Origin: Companilactobacillus pabuli
Lineage (GTDB): Bacteria; Bacillota; Bacilli; Lactobacillales; Lactobacillaceae
Direction: 5' to 3'
NCBI RefSeq assembly: GCF_014058425.1
Contig: NZ_CP049366.1
Coordinates: 186,001-250,000, forward strand
Length of the DNA stretch: 64,000 nt
Shown here: piece after piece, positions 17,487-25,801 of the stretch
How positions within the stretch are numbered: position 1 is the first letter of the stretch
Layout of the letters: the number at the start of each line of letters is the position of its first letter
Made by a program: the position numbers and the translations under genes
Notes under the pieces: generated by a model
The model's input: the letters and a program-made list of their open reading frames with translations, nothing else
Told to the model about the DNA's origin: nothing
Database searches by the model: none

Positions 17487-17648
17487 GTCGTCCGTTCGGC
17501 CCTGAAAAATGCTGGAACGCTGCCGACACAACTTGAAACCAACACATGGACCAAAGGCGTGTTGTTTCCAAGCTTGGTCTTTACGTAAGCGATAAATCGC
17601 TAACGTAAATCTGGCGGCTGAGCATTTTTCAGGGCTCTCACTCCCGAC
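17487..17648. other. Highly structured 160-nt intergenic element (ncRNA or MITE-like)
   Basis: A perfect 15-bp outer stem (GCCCTGAAAAATGCT at 17499-17513 with 17621-17635), extended by GTCG/CGAC at the rim, encloses two hairpins. One is CAACAC/GTGTTG (17540-17545 with 17559-17564, continued by AA/TT and CTTG/CAAG). The other is TTTACGT-A-AGCGAT with ATCGCT-A-ACGTAAA (17580-17609). Loop bases GACCAA (17549-17554) can pair with TTGGTC (17574-17579), an H-type pseudoknot. No open frame explains it. It is more GC-rich than its surroundings. It matches no RNA family I recognise. Confidence 0.6.
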
Positions 17649-17702
17649 TAGATAGTGATTTCTAGAACTATCTCATTTATTTAAAAAAATTATAAAACTA
17701 AA

Positions 17703-17759
17703 AAAAGAGCGTTTGACAACGCGTGATTGTAAAAATCATGTGTCTTCAAACGCTCTTTT
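17703..17759 (-). terminator. Terminator of the mntR-like gene
   Basis: AAAAGAGCGTTTGA (17703-17716) pairs perfectly with TCAAACGCTCTTTT (17746-17759). The hairpin overlaps the last codons of the regulator gene. Confidence 0.8.
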
Positions 17760-18417
17760 CCATTGCGGTAACTTTGTCGACCCGAATCATCTTAGTGATA
17801 TTCTTGGGTAAAATTTGCTTGATATTATTGCGTAAATTCAAAACTACCATTGAATGATCGTAGTCATTGATATTTAAGATTTGAATCTGGTCGCCTAGTT
17901 GGATGTCGATGTTACTAAGAATTTGGAAGAGGTAATTGTCTTCCGCAAAATTAATAATTTTCCAATATCTATCAGAAGTAACTTGTTTAGATAATAAGGA
18001 AGAATCAGAAAATTCCGGAATAGGACAGTTAATAGGAATAATATTCCCATGTGGGCAAGTTTTTGGATAGTCCAGATAAATATTTAGTCGATCGATCACT
18101 AAAGGATCAGGATTTTCACACAATTGACTGGCTTTCTCATAAACTTGGCCTAAAGGAATGTTCAGCTTGTCTAACAACCAGATTTCTAAGAGGCTGTGTT
18201 GTTGAATTAAAGGGATAACGGTGTTCAAACCCTTTTTCGTCAACTTAGTTCCATAGTATTTAGTATATTTAACTAAACCTAACTTTGATAAATGCTGCGT
18301 ACGATCGGAAATAGAAGCCTTGCTGACATTGGCTTTAACAGCGAGATCGATATTATTAACATTTTGAAAGCTTCCACCTAATTCGAATATTAATCGTAAA
18401 AAATTTAAATCATTCAC
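17746..18417 (-). CDS. DtxR/MntR family metal-dependent regulator
   Basis: 223 residues with a GTG start behind GGTGA. N-terminal winged helix (NVNNIDLAVKANVSKASISDRTQHLSKLGLVKYTKYYG, residues about 15-55), a dimer/metal domain with HSLLEIWLLDKL and CPHGNIIP blocks typical of DtxR proteins, and a C-terminal FeoA/SH3-like part from about 150. With usp-mntH downstream of the divergent gap, the expected role is Mn(II)-dependent repression of uptake. Candidate boxes are at 18671 and 18940. Confidence 0.85.
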   Translation of the reverse strand: MNDLNFLRLIFELGGSFQNVNNIDLAVKANVSKASISDRTQHLSKLGLVKYTKYYGTKLTKKGLNTVIPLIQQHSLLEIWLLDKLNIPLGQVYEKASQLCENPDPLVIDRLNIYLDYPKTCPHGNIIPINCPIPEFSDSSLLSKQVTSDRYWKIINFAEDNYLFQILSNIDIQLGDQIQILNINDYDHSMVVLNLRNNIKQILPKNITKMIRVDKVTAMEKSV

Positions 18418-18484
18418 AATTCGTTCACCACTTTTTTTAATTTGGGATGTTACAAATAATTCGGAAAAAAATAACGATATAACT

Positions 18485-18634
18485 TTATTTAAATATTTGA
18501 TTGTCAGCTAATAATAAATTGGTAAAAACCCTTGAGTACATACCAATCAACAATTCAGAAGTAATCCAACTATGTGCTTGATACTTCTGGTAGTTGATAT
18601 TTGTTTGATCTTGGATTTGAGTTGGATATTTCAT
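18485..18634 (-). CDS. Small 49-residue ORF in the manganese locus
   Basis: ATG at 18634 follows a strong AGGGGG five bases upstream; the frame runs 49 codons to a stop at 18485. The product starts MKYPTQIQDQTNINYQK and has a central WITSELLIGMYSRVFTNLLL stretch that is amphipathic rather than a clean membrane helix. It matches no family I know. It lies between mntR and mntH, with a DtxR-like box 37 bases upstream of its start, so a role in manganese control is possible but unproven. Confidence 0.5.
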   Translation of the reverse strand: MKYPTQIQDQTNINYQKYQAHSWITSELLIGMYSRVFTNLLLADNQIFK

Positions 18635-18670
18635 ATTAACCCCCTATAAAATATTTACCATAACAAATAG

Positions 18671-18684
18671 TTAGCTTGACCTAA
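18671..18684. promoter_or_regulatory. Candidate MntR box upstream of the small ORF
   Basis: TTAGCTTGACCTAA has TTAG/CTAA arms and resembles the second candidate at 18940-18953 and DtxR-family operators. It sits 37 bp upstream of the 49-codon ORF. No clear -10 was found, so regulation is tentative. Confidence 0.4.
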
Positions 18685-18939
18685 TAATATTATTACAAAT
18701 TTCGAAAAAAAGTCCTAACTATACTATATGTATATAGATTTTTTATTAAAACAATATAAAATTACTATAAATCCTATCCCGAACGACTTTAATATAACAT
18801 AATTGTTTTGAACAAAATAGTTAAGTAGGGGGTAAAATTTTCTTGATATACCTCATAATAGTCTTTTAATCCCTTGCTACAGTTGGCGGTAACCGTTTTC
18901 TGAAATATTTTGAAAATATTACATTTTAGATATTTTTTA

Positions 18940-18988
18940 TTAGGTAACCTTAAAAAATAGTTTACAACGAATTAAATTGGGGTAGAAT
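18940..18988 (+). promoter_or_regulatory. usp-mntH promoter with candidate MntR box
   Basis: TTTACA (18961-18966), 16-nt spacer, TAGAAT (18983-18988). TTAGGTAACCTTAA (18940-18953; AGGT-A-ACCT core) ends 7 bp before the -35. The 18635-18939 stretch is AT-rich and no known manganese riboswitch was seen in it. Confidence 0.65.
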
Positions 18989-19048
18989 GGATTTTGGAAA
19001 GACGAGCAGGACTGCTTGTTTTTAGAAAATGTATTGGAGGACAAACCA

Positions 19049-19489
19049 ATGTCGAATCAAAACAACACTTTTGAACGTGTTTTGGTTGGTGTCGATGATT
19101 CACCCGATGCCCAATTAGCATTTAGATATGCGATGCACCGTTGCATCAAGGACGGCTCAACGTTGATCATTACTTCTATTTTGGAAGATAGTGATATGAA
19201 TGTTTACCAAGCACTCACGAAAGACTACGTTCACGGTGAGCGTAAAGAGTTAGAAGAGCACATGCAGGAATATCGCAAGGTTGCTTTGGATGCTGGAGTT
19301 AAGAATGTTGAACTCATGGTAGCTGAAGGAGATCCTGGTGAAACAATCGTTAAGGATGTTATTCCTTCGTGTGATGCAGATCTTTTAGTTATAGGGTCAC
19401 TTTCCAAAAAGGGAATCAGAAAGTATTTCGGTTCTCAAGCTGCATATATGGCGAAATATTCACCAATTTCTGTGATGATCATTCGCTAG
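19049..19489 (+). CDS. Universal stress protein, UspA family
   Basis: 146 residues from the ATG at 19049 with GGAGGACAAACC upstream; the in-frame TTG 33 bases earlier has no ribosome site. RVLVGVDDSPDAQLAF opens the Usp fold; VIGSLSKKGIRKYFGSQAAYMA replaces the ATP-binding G-x2-G-x9-GS motif with a similar layout. It is the first gene of an operon with mntH, 38 nt upstream. In lactobacilli, usp-mntH pairs are common and link manganese uptake with stress. Confidence 0.9.
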   Translation: MSNQNNTFERVLVGVDDSPDAQLAFRYAMHRCIKDGSTLIITSILEDSDMNVYQALTKDYVHGERKELEEHMQEYRKVALDAGVKNVELMVAEGDPGETIVKDVIPSCDADLLVIGSLSKKGIRKYFGSQAAYMAKYSPISVMIIR

Positions 19490-19527
19490 TACATTTATAA
19501 AGAAATCATAATAAGGGGAGATTAATC

Positions 19528-21183
19528 ATGGCTGAAAAGCATAAATTAATCGAATACGCAAACGGTCCATCTCTACAAGAGATTAACGGAACCGTCGATG
19601 TACCAAGAGACAAGGGCTTTTTCAAAACTTTGTTCGCATACTCAGGTCCAGGGGCACTAGTTGCTGTTGGATACATGGATCCAGGTAACTGGTCAACATC
19701 AATTACCGGTGGTCAAAATTTCCAATACCTATTAATGTCAGTTATTCTAATGTCTAGTTTAATTGCCATGTTACTGCAATATATGGCTGCTAAACTAGGA
19801 ATTGTGAGTAAGATGGATCTAGCGCAAGCCATTCGTGCTAGAACTAGTAGATCACTGGGAATCGTTTTATGGATTCTAACCGAGTTAGCTATTATGGCGA
19901 CTGATATTGCCGAAGTTATCGGTGGTGCCATCGCTTTGTACTTACTATTTAATATTCCATTAGTAATTGCCGTATTTATCACTGTTGGTGATGTTTTGGT
20001 ATTGCTATTATTAACAAAGATTGGTTTCAGAAAAATCGAAGCTATCGTTGTATGTTTAATTCTTGTTATTTTATTCGTTTTCGTTTATCAAGTTGCTTTA
20101 TCAAATCCTGATTGGGGTGGCGTATTTGCCGGTTTGATCCCAACAGGTAAGACATTCTCACCAAGTCCATCAATCGGTGGCCAAACACCATTAACAGGTG
20201 CTTTAGGTATCATTGGTGCTACTGTTATGCCTCACAATTTGTACCTACACTCAGCTATTTCACAAACTAGAAAAGTTAACCACGCTGATGAAAAGTCAGT
20301 TGCTCAAAATGTTCGTTTCTCAGCTTGGGATTCAAATATTCAATTAACAGCTGCTTTCTTCGTTAATGCTTTACTACTTATCATGGGTGTTGCCGTATTC
20401 AAGAGTGGTGCTGTTAAAGATCCATCATTCTTCGGTTTGTACCAAGCTCTATCAGATACATCAACTTTGAGTAATGGTGTTTTGATTGCCGTTGCTAAGT
20501 CAGGTGTACTTTCAACATTGTTCGCTGTTGCTTTGCTTGCTTCAGGTCAAAACTCAACTATTACTGGTACTTTAACTGGACAAGTTATCATGGAAGGTTT
20601 CGTTCACATGAGAATGCCTCTATGGTTACGTCGTTTGGTTACACGTTTGATCTCAGTTATCCCTGTTCTTATCTGTGTTATGTTAACAAGTGGTAAGAGT
20701 GCAATTGATGAGCACGAAGCTTTGAATACATTGATGAATAACTCACAAGTCTTCTTGGCTTTCGCACTTCCATTCTCAATGTTGCCACTACTATTAATGA
20801 CAGATAGTGCTACAGAAATGGGTAACAAATTCAAGAACTCAACTTGGATCAAAGGATTCGGTTGGTTATCAGTTATTGCTTTGACATTCTTGAACCTTTA
20901 CGGTTTACCAGGTCAAATCCAAGCCTTCTATGGTGATAAATTAACTGGTGCACAAACAATGCAAGCTAATATCATTGCTTATGTATTAATCGCTGCTGTT
21001 CTAGCATTGTTAGTTTGGACAATTGTCGACATGCACAAAGGTAACGAAAGACTTAAGAACGTTTTGGCAAAAGAAGATGTTACATCAACTTATGAACATC
21101 TAGCCAAATTATCAGCTGCAGCCGGTTCTGAAGAAGAATTCGATAAAGAAGCTACTGCTGAAAGAAATTCAGAACAAAGATAA
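19528..21183 (+). CDS. mntH: NRAMP manganese transporter
   Basis: 551 residues, about eleven membrane helices. The metal-site motif GYMDPGNWSTS (DPGN, near residue 51) and MPHNLYLHS (near 237) are the two conserved NRAMP helices 1 and 6. A hydrophilic C-terminal tail of about 40 residues ends the protein. Proton-driven Mn(II) import is expected; lactobacilli use high manganese as an antioxidant. Likely repressed by the DtxR-type regulator at 17746. Confidence 0.95.
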   Translation: MAEKHKLIEYANGPSLQEINGTVDVPRDKGFFKTLFAYSGPGALVAVGYMDPGNWSTSITGGQNFQYLLMSVILMSSLIAMLLQYMAAKLGIVSKMDLAQAIRARTSRSLGIVLWILTELAIMATDIAEVIGGAIALYLLFNIPLVIAVFITVGDVLVLLLLTKIGFRKIEAIVVCLILVILFVFVYQVALSNPDWGGVFAGLIPTGKTFSPSPSIGGQTPLTGALGIIGATVMPHNLYLHSAISQTRKVNHADEKSVAQNVRFSAWDSNIQLTAAFFVNALLLIMGVAVFKSGAVKDPSFFGLYQALSDTSTLSNGVLIAVAKSGVLSTLFAVALLASGQNSTITGTLTGQVIMEGFVHMRMPLWLRRLVTRLISVIPVLICVMLTSGKSAIDEHEALNTLMNNSQVFLAFALPFSMLPLLLMTDSATEMGNKFKNSTWIKGFGWLSVIALTFLNLYGLPGQIQAFYGDKLTGAQTMQANIIAYVLIAAVLALLVWTIVDMHKGNERLKNVLAKEDVTSTYEHLAKLSAAAGSEEEFDKEATAERNSEQR

Positions 21184-21195
21184 AAATTTGTAAAC

Positions 21196-21226
21196 AAAAA
21201 GACGACTTTAATCAGTCGTCTTTTTT
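21196..21226 (+). terminator. Terminator after mntH
   Basis: AAAAAGACGACT-TTAATC-AGTCGTCTTTTTT hairpin with T run. Confidence 0.9.
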
Positions 21227-21374
21227 GTTTGGATTTTTATCTTAATATCATCTGATCAGGAATTGTCGAAGTTCAAAATGTTGAAAAAATTATTGAATAA
21301 TAAAAATATTTATTAAATCCTTTAAAATGATAAAATTATTAGTGTTCGGAAAATATTTTTATAAGGGGATTATT

Positions 21375-22856
21375 ATGAAGAAATTTTACTATGGCCCAAT
21401 TGTACTTGGACTCGCAGCATTAGCTGTTGGTACACAAGTCGGGGATGCAACAACAGTTTTGGCTACTGAGGATAAGACAGAAGTTGCCGGTAAGACTGAT
21501 GAAACAAAAGATACTGATACTGAAAAAGAGACTGCTAAGTCAACATATGGTACTTTTGATGAAGCTTTTAATAATTATAAAGCAGATTTAGCAATGTTGA
21601 AGGCAGAAGCTGATTCACTTAATGGTACATCAGAAGTATCTGAACATTTTAAAGAGTTAGTTAAAAAGGTTGAAGGTACTGAGATTACTGATGGAGAATC
21701 TTTAAGTAAAGGAAAAGCAAATATAAACGTTTTGAATATGTATTTAGACGATATTACCGGCAATGACTTAACCGTAAAAACAAAAGGTGGAGATTTGACG
21801 GCTAAAAACGTTCCATATCAAATGGGAAATACGGGTGGACGTGGTGATATGCCAGAATATTTTGAATTTAAGTCGGGTGTCCAAAATATTCTTATGAGCG
21901 ATGGAAGTAAGCTTTCTATTTCATTTGATGAAGCTGATGAAATTTCTAAAGCGGAATTAACTAATAGTAATGGAGAAACAACAGAAGTTTCTGCGGATGC
22001 AATTAGTACTACTCCAAATAGTAAATATGTACAAGCAGAAATGTACGGATACTTAGCATTCCAACGTGATTCTCTTGATCGAAAAGATCAGTCTAATCCT
22101 GATGTACAAAAAGCAGTACAAAGTATACCAGCAGATTTAAAATGGATGCAAACAGATGCTGATGATGCAACGGTAAGTGAAATAGCAGCAAAGAAAGAGA
22201 ATGCAGTTAAAAACTACATAGATAAAGTTATTCTTTTGCCAGATTCTCCAGAAGTTTTCCCTAATCCAGATGGTACAACATACACACCAGAGACTGATTC
22301 AGGCAAAGACAACCCAGGAACTGATACTCCATCAAATCCTGATAAACCTTCAAAGCCATCTACTAATACAAACAATAACCACCACAATAGTAGTAATAAC
22401 AACAATACAAATACTGATAAAGACAACACAACTAAGCCAGAAGAAAAACCTGCTGACGAAAAGACTGTCGTTGAACACCGTACTGTTTTTGTAACTTCTA
22501 CTACAAAAAATGTTCAATTGTATACTGATGGTGGAAACTTGATTAAGAACCGTGCCTTAGGTAAAGATTCATCATGGGTTGGCGACAAGCTAATGACATT
22601 GAATGGTGTTCGTTATATTCGTGTAGCTACAAATGAATGGGCTAAACTAGACGATGGTCTAGAAGTCACAAGTATTAATGAAACAGTTAAGACTAAGAAT
22701 CAAGCACAACTATATACAGCTACTGGAGAAATCGTTAAGAACCGTGCTTTAGCTAAAAATACTGCTTGGTACACTGATCGAGTAGCAACAATCAATGGAC
22801 AAAAGATGTATCGTGTTTCTACTAACGAATGGGTAGCAGCTAACGATATCAAATAA
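21375..22856 (+). CDS. Secreted surface protein with two SLAP-type repeats
   Basis: 493 residues from the ATG at 21375 behind AAGGGGATT; the upstream ATG at 21327 lacks a site. A signal peptide (residues 1-32) is followed by an acidic region, a folded central part of unknown kind (about 60-320), an Asn/His/Thr-rich linker, and two repeats of about 62 residues at the C-terminus. Each repeat reads QLYT-x-G-IKNRAL-...-NG-x-YRV-TNEW, the lactobacillus SLAP (PF03217) pattern that binds cell-wall polymer. So it is a non-covalently attached surface protein. Its terminator is interrupted by the IS3 element. Confidence 0.8.
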   Translation: MKKFYYGPIVLGLAALAVGTQVGDATTVLATEDKTEVAGKTDETKDTDTEKETAKSTYGTFDEAFNNYKADLAMLKAEADSLNGTSEVSEHFKELVKKVEGTEITDGESLSKGKANINVLNMYLDDITGNDLTVKTKGGDLTAKNVPYQMGNTGGRGDMPEYFEFKSGVQNILMSDGSKLSISFDEADEISKAELTNSNGETTEVSADAISTTPNSKYVQAEMYGYLAFQRDSLDRKDQSNPDVQKAVQSIPADLKWMQTDADDATVSEIAAKKENAVKNYIDKVILLPDSPEVFPNPDGTTYTPETDSGKDNPGTDTPSNPDKPSKPSTNTNNNHHNSSNNNNTNTDKDNTTKPEEKPADEKTVVEHRTVFVTSTTKNVQLYTDGGNLIKNRALGKDSSWVGDKLMTLNGVRYIRVATNEWAKLDDGLEVTSINETVKTKNQAQLYTATGEIVKNRALAKNTAWYTDRVATINGQKMYRVSTNEWVAANDIK

Positions 22857-22906
22857 TTTCAAACAAAAAGACGACTTGAAGTGAACCCCATTAATTGGAG
22901 TTTATT

Positions 22907-23740
22907 TTAAGCAATAAGTTGGTCGGAAAGATTTCGATATTCTATCGGGGTCTTTCCGGCCAATTTTGCTTTTATTCGTTTATTGTTGTAGTAGTAGATA
23001 TATTTGGATATCTCTTCTTTCAAATGTTCATAGGAGCTATATTCATTGTTATGTACAGTACCTACTTTTAAAATGTGAAAGAAACTTTCCATTATCGCAT
23101 TATCCAGGCATGTCGCTTTGCGACTCATGCTTTGGATGATGCGATTTTTCTTTAGTCTAGATACATATTCATAGTTTTGATACTGAAATCCTTGATCAGA
23201 ATGTATCGTCATTCGGTAAGGCAGTTCTGGTAATCTCTCAATCAACGCATCCAATGTATCTGTAACGAATTCGACGTTAGGATGAAGACTTATATTCCAA
23301 CTGATGACCTCATCACTGTACATATCCATGAATGCCGTAAAATATGCTCTTTCTGATGTGGTCCCATTACCCCAGCGAAGTTCAGTAACATCGGTAGTGA
23401 TCTTCTGAAAGGGTCTATCGGTAATAAACCTTCTGTTTAGTTTGTTCTTGGCTCTTTTGCCAACATTTCCTTTATAAGAATTATATTTTCTAGTTTTTCT
23501 ATCAAAGGCATGACAAAGGAGTCCGTGTTTGTTCATTATTTTAAGAACTAATTTATGATTGGCCTTGATCCCACGGTTATGAAGTTCCATTGTTACACTG
23601 CGATATCCATAGTCTTTATACTCTGTACGAATTGATTTGATTTCAGACACTAGCTCTTCTGGATATGACTTGTAAGAATGGCTCTGTGAATAATGGTAAC
23701 TACTACTGGACATGTTTACGACTTCTAATATGATTGCCAA
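22907..23740 (-). CDS. IS3-family transposase OrfB (DDE)
   Basis: 277 residues from the ATG, but the frame stays open upstream into orfA, so the working protein is probably OrfAB made by -1 frameshifting. An HTH_21-like start (YPEELVSEIKSIRTEYKDYGYRSV) is followed by the rve catalytic core: TTDVTELRW (first D), HSDQGFQYQN (second D) and ATCLDNAIMESFFHILK (E). All three catalytic acids are present. Confidence 0.9.
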   Translation of the reverse strand: MAIILEVVNMSSSSYHYSQSHSYKSYPEELVSEIKSIRTEYKDYGYRSVTMELHNRGIKANHKLVLKIMNKHGLLCHAFDRKTRKYNSYKGNVGKRAKNKLNRRFITDRPFQKITTDVTELRWGNGTTSERAYFTAFMDMYSDEVISWNISLHPNVEFVTDTLDALIERLPELPYRMTIHSDQGFQYQNYEYVSRLKKNRIIQSMSRKATCLDNAIMESFFHILKVGTVHNNEYSSYEHLKEEISKYIYYYNNKRIKAKLAGKTPIEYRNLSDQLIA

Positions 23741-23772
23741 GGGTTCGTTGAATTCTTGCCTTAACTCATTTA

Positions 23773-24264
23773 TTATTTGTGCTTTTTCTTGATTTGAGAG
23801 TTTTTCTTCTTCTGAGTTAAGGCATGCAATTTTTCCAAGTAAGCTACCCGTATCTTAAGCCGACGATTCTCTTCTTCTAAATGTTTAAGTTCTTCTGCCG
23901 TACGTGGTTTTTTATCAGTCATTTTCCCAGACCGCCTATCATTTGGTTTTAGGCGACCCGATTCAAGATCTCGTTCCCATTGCCAGATTGTCGTAGGATT
24001 ACGGATCTTATATCTTTTAGCAGTTACTGGATATGATGCTCTATGATCGACTCGCCAAGTTATTACTTTGATTTTAAACGAATAATCATAGAAAGTCTTT
24101 GAGTAATTGTTGGTGAGCCCTTCAACTCCAAATTCTTTGAACAAACGTACCCAATGATAAATAGTTGCGGAGCCTTTGATACCGTACTTTCTAGTGATAG
24201 ACGTGTAGCTTTTACCTGAAAGATAATCAAGAACTACCTTAATTTTAATTTCTTTTGAAAACAT
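23773..24264 (-). CDS. IS3-family OrfA (HTH)
   Basis: 163 residues with two helix-turn-helix units (SGKSYTSITRKYGIKGSATIYHW and a second around residues 65-85) and a C-terminal leucine-rich coiled segment (AEELKHLEEENRRLKIRVAYLEKL). Near the 3' end, A-rich runs (AAAAAC, AAAAAG) are candidate slip sites for -1 frameshift into orfB. The ISL3 copy lies between its start and the right element end, so its promoter context may be altered. Confidence 0.85.
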   Translation of the reverse strand: MFSKEIKIKVVLDYLSGKSYTSITRKYGIKGSATIYHWVRLFKEFGVEGLTNNYSKTFYDYSFKIKVITWRVDHRASYPVTAKRYKIRNPTTIWQWERDLESGRLKPNDRRSGKMTDKKPRTAEELKHLEEENRRLKIRVAYLEKLHALTQKKKNSQIKKKHK

Positions 24265-24301
24265 AAAAAGAACCTCATAAGTTTGGATTACTCCAACTTA
24301 T

Positions 24302-25755
24302 GGTTCTAAACTTTCTGGTATTGATGAACAATCAATACCAGTTTTTTTATACTCTTTGAAATAAAAAAAGAACATCACTGTTCTCGTGTTAAGATTTAAG
24401 CGACCAAACCAAATCAAACAGGAGTGAACAATGATGTCCCAAGACAATTCTATACTATGTGCACTAGACATAAAAGACAATAATATAAAAAATGTTTCAG
24501 TAAAGGATGCCAAGATAAAAAAACGTGGCGTTATAAAACACATTAAAATAGTGAATGCTGAACTATCTTATTCTTTATATAGGTGCCCTCAATGTGGAAT
24601 GAATACACTAGTTAAAAATGGTAAAAGAACCACTAATGCAAGATTAGCTAGCTTTAATGGTATCGAGTACCACCTAGTACTAAGAAAGCAACGATTCCTG
24701 TGTAGGAACTGTGGAAGCACCTGCGGTGCCCACAGTGATCTATTGATAAAAAATCATACTATGACCAAACAGATTAAGAATAGAATCTTTTCCATGGCTA
24801 AAGAATCATTTACTCTGTCATCAATAGCTAAAGTCATCGGTATTTCAGCCAATACTGTAAGTAGGATTTTATATAGTAATACCAAAATTCCTAATAGATG
24901 TGCGCATTTGCCAGAAAATCTTTGTTTTGATGAGTTTAGATCCGTAAAAAATATTTTTACATTTATCGCCATCGATGCGGATACGCATCGATTGGTCGAA
25001 TTGATACATGACAGACTGTCTAAAACAATAACTGAACACTTTATAAATAATTACAGCTTATCGGAACGACAAGCTGTAAAAACCGTATCAATCGACTTAA
25101 ATGCCAACTATCAATTAGTCGTTCATCGTATATTCCCCAATGCTCGCATTGTCGTAGATAGGTTTCATATAGTTCAACTTTGTAGTAGAGCCTTGGATCA
25201 AGTACGTATCAATTCTTTAAAAAAATTGCCTGATAAAAAATCTCGTATATATAAAGCAATGAAATCTGATTGGCGTCTATATCATCTTCCAGAGGAAGAT
25301 GTAGACGATACTCATATAAAATTTATTGTCGGCATAAATGAATTTACGACTATTCAAAATGTCATCGATATAGCTACTGATGAAATACCAATTTTCAAGG
25401 AAGCTTATGGTACTTATCAGAGTATTCAAAGATCAATAAGATATCATGACATAAATCTACTTCAGGAAACTACTTCTGGATATAAAAGAAATGGAACTGC
25501 AATGGATACAGCCATTACAACGTTACGAAAAAACATAGATTATGTGAAAAATAGTTGCTTATTGCCATATTCCAATGGCCCTCTAGAGGGCACCATTGGA
25601 AAGATAAAGAAACTAAAAAGAAATTCTTATGGCTTTAGAAATCTTGAACACTTTATTAAAAGAATAAGACTGATTTGTGCATAGAAAAAGAGCATCCTTG
25701 ATGAGGATGCTCAATGAGCTCAAAATCATTCATCAATACGATTTGACAAAGAGCC
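24302..25755 (+). mobile_element. ISL3-family element, copy 1 (nested in IS3)
   Basis: 1454 bp, with terminal repeats GGTTCTAAACTTT... and (other strand) GGCTCTTTGTCAA..., both running into GTATTGATGAA. It is flanked by an 8-bp target duplication CAACTTAT (24294-24301 and 25756-25763), standard for ISL3. It inserted about 20 bp inside the right end of the IS3 element. An identical-length copy lies inverted at 61420. Confidence 0.95.
24431..25684 (+). CDS. ISL3-family transposase
   Basis: 417 residues. An N-terminal zinc-finger pair (YRCPQCGMNTL and FLCRNCGSTCG) is followed by an HTH (SSIAKVIGISANTVSRIL) and a DDE core (FIAIDADTHR, DRFHIVQL, and a late NGPLEGTIGKIKKLKRNSYGF with the Glu). The frame is intact and the protein is identical to that at 61491, so transposition was recent. 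Confidence 0.95.
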   Translation: MMSQDNSILCALDIKDNNIKNVSVKDAKIKKRGVIKHIKIVNAELSYSLYRCPQCGMNTLVKNGKRTTNARLASFNGIEYHLVLRKQRFLCRNCGSTCGAHSDLLIKNHTMTKQIKNRIFSMAKESFTLSSIAKVIGISANTVSRILYSNTKIPNRCAHLPENLCFDEFRSVKNIFTFIAIDADTHRLVELIHDRLSKTITEHFINNYSLSERQAVKTVSIDLNANYQLVVHRIFPNARIVVDRFHIVQLCSRALDQVRINSLKKLPDKKSRIYKAMKSDWRLYHLPEEDVDDTHIKFIVGINEFTTIQNVIDIATDEIPIFKEAYGTYQSIQRSIRYHDINLLQETTSGYKRNGTAMDTAITTLRKNIDYVKNSCLLPYSNGPLEGTIGKIKKLKRNSYGFRNLEHFIKRIRLICA

Positions 25756-25801
25756 CAACTTATGGGGTTCAGTTCAACTTTTGAATGAAGTCGCCTTTTT
25801 G

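Larger units (their letters stand above)
22878..25776 (-). mobile_element. IS3-family element (IS150-like), interrupted by ISL3
   Basis: Ends TGAAGTGAACCCCAT (22878) and, on the other strand, TGAACTGAACCCCAT (25776) form about 25-bp imperfect inverted repeats that continue to TTGGAGT. Both ends are flanked by a 3-bp target repeat ACT (22875-22877 and 25777-25779). Without the inner ISL3 copy and its 8-bp duplication the element is 1437 bp, normal for the family. It carries orfA and orfB. Confidence 0.9.
22863..25800. terminator. Convergent terminator split by a nested insertion
   Basis: AAAAAGACGACT (to 22877) and the distal TTTGAATGAAGTCGCCTTTTT (from 25780) rejoin as one hairpin if the IS3 element is removed. 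It would close both the SLAP gene and the convergent deformylase gene. Confidence 0.75.

Noticed and set aside
18635-18939. Manganese (yybP-ykoY) riboswitch or Lacto-usp RNA upstream of usp-mntH
   Set aside because: The conserved sequence blocks of the Mn riboswitch were not seen, and I cannot verify the Lacto-usp fold by eye; promoter and box are close to the gene, leaving a short leader.
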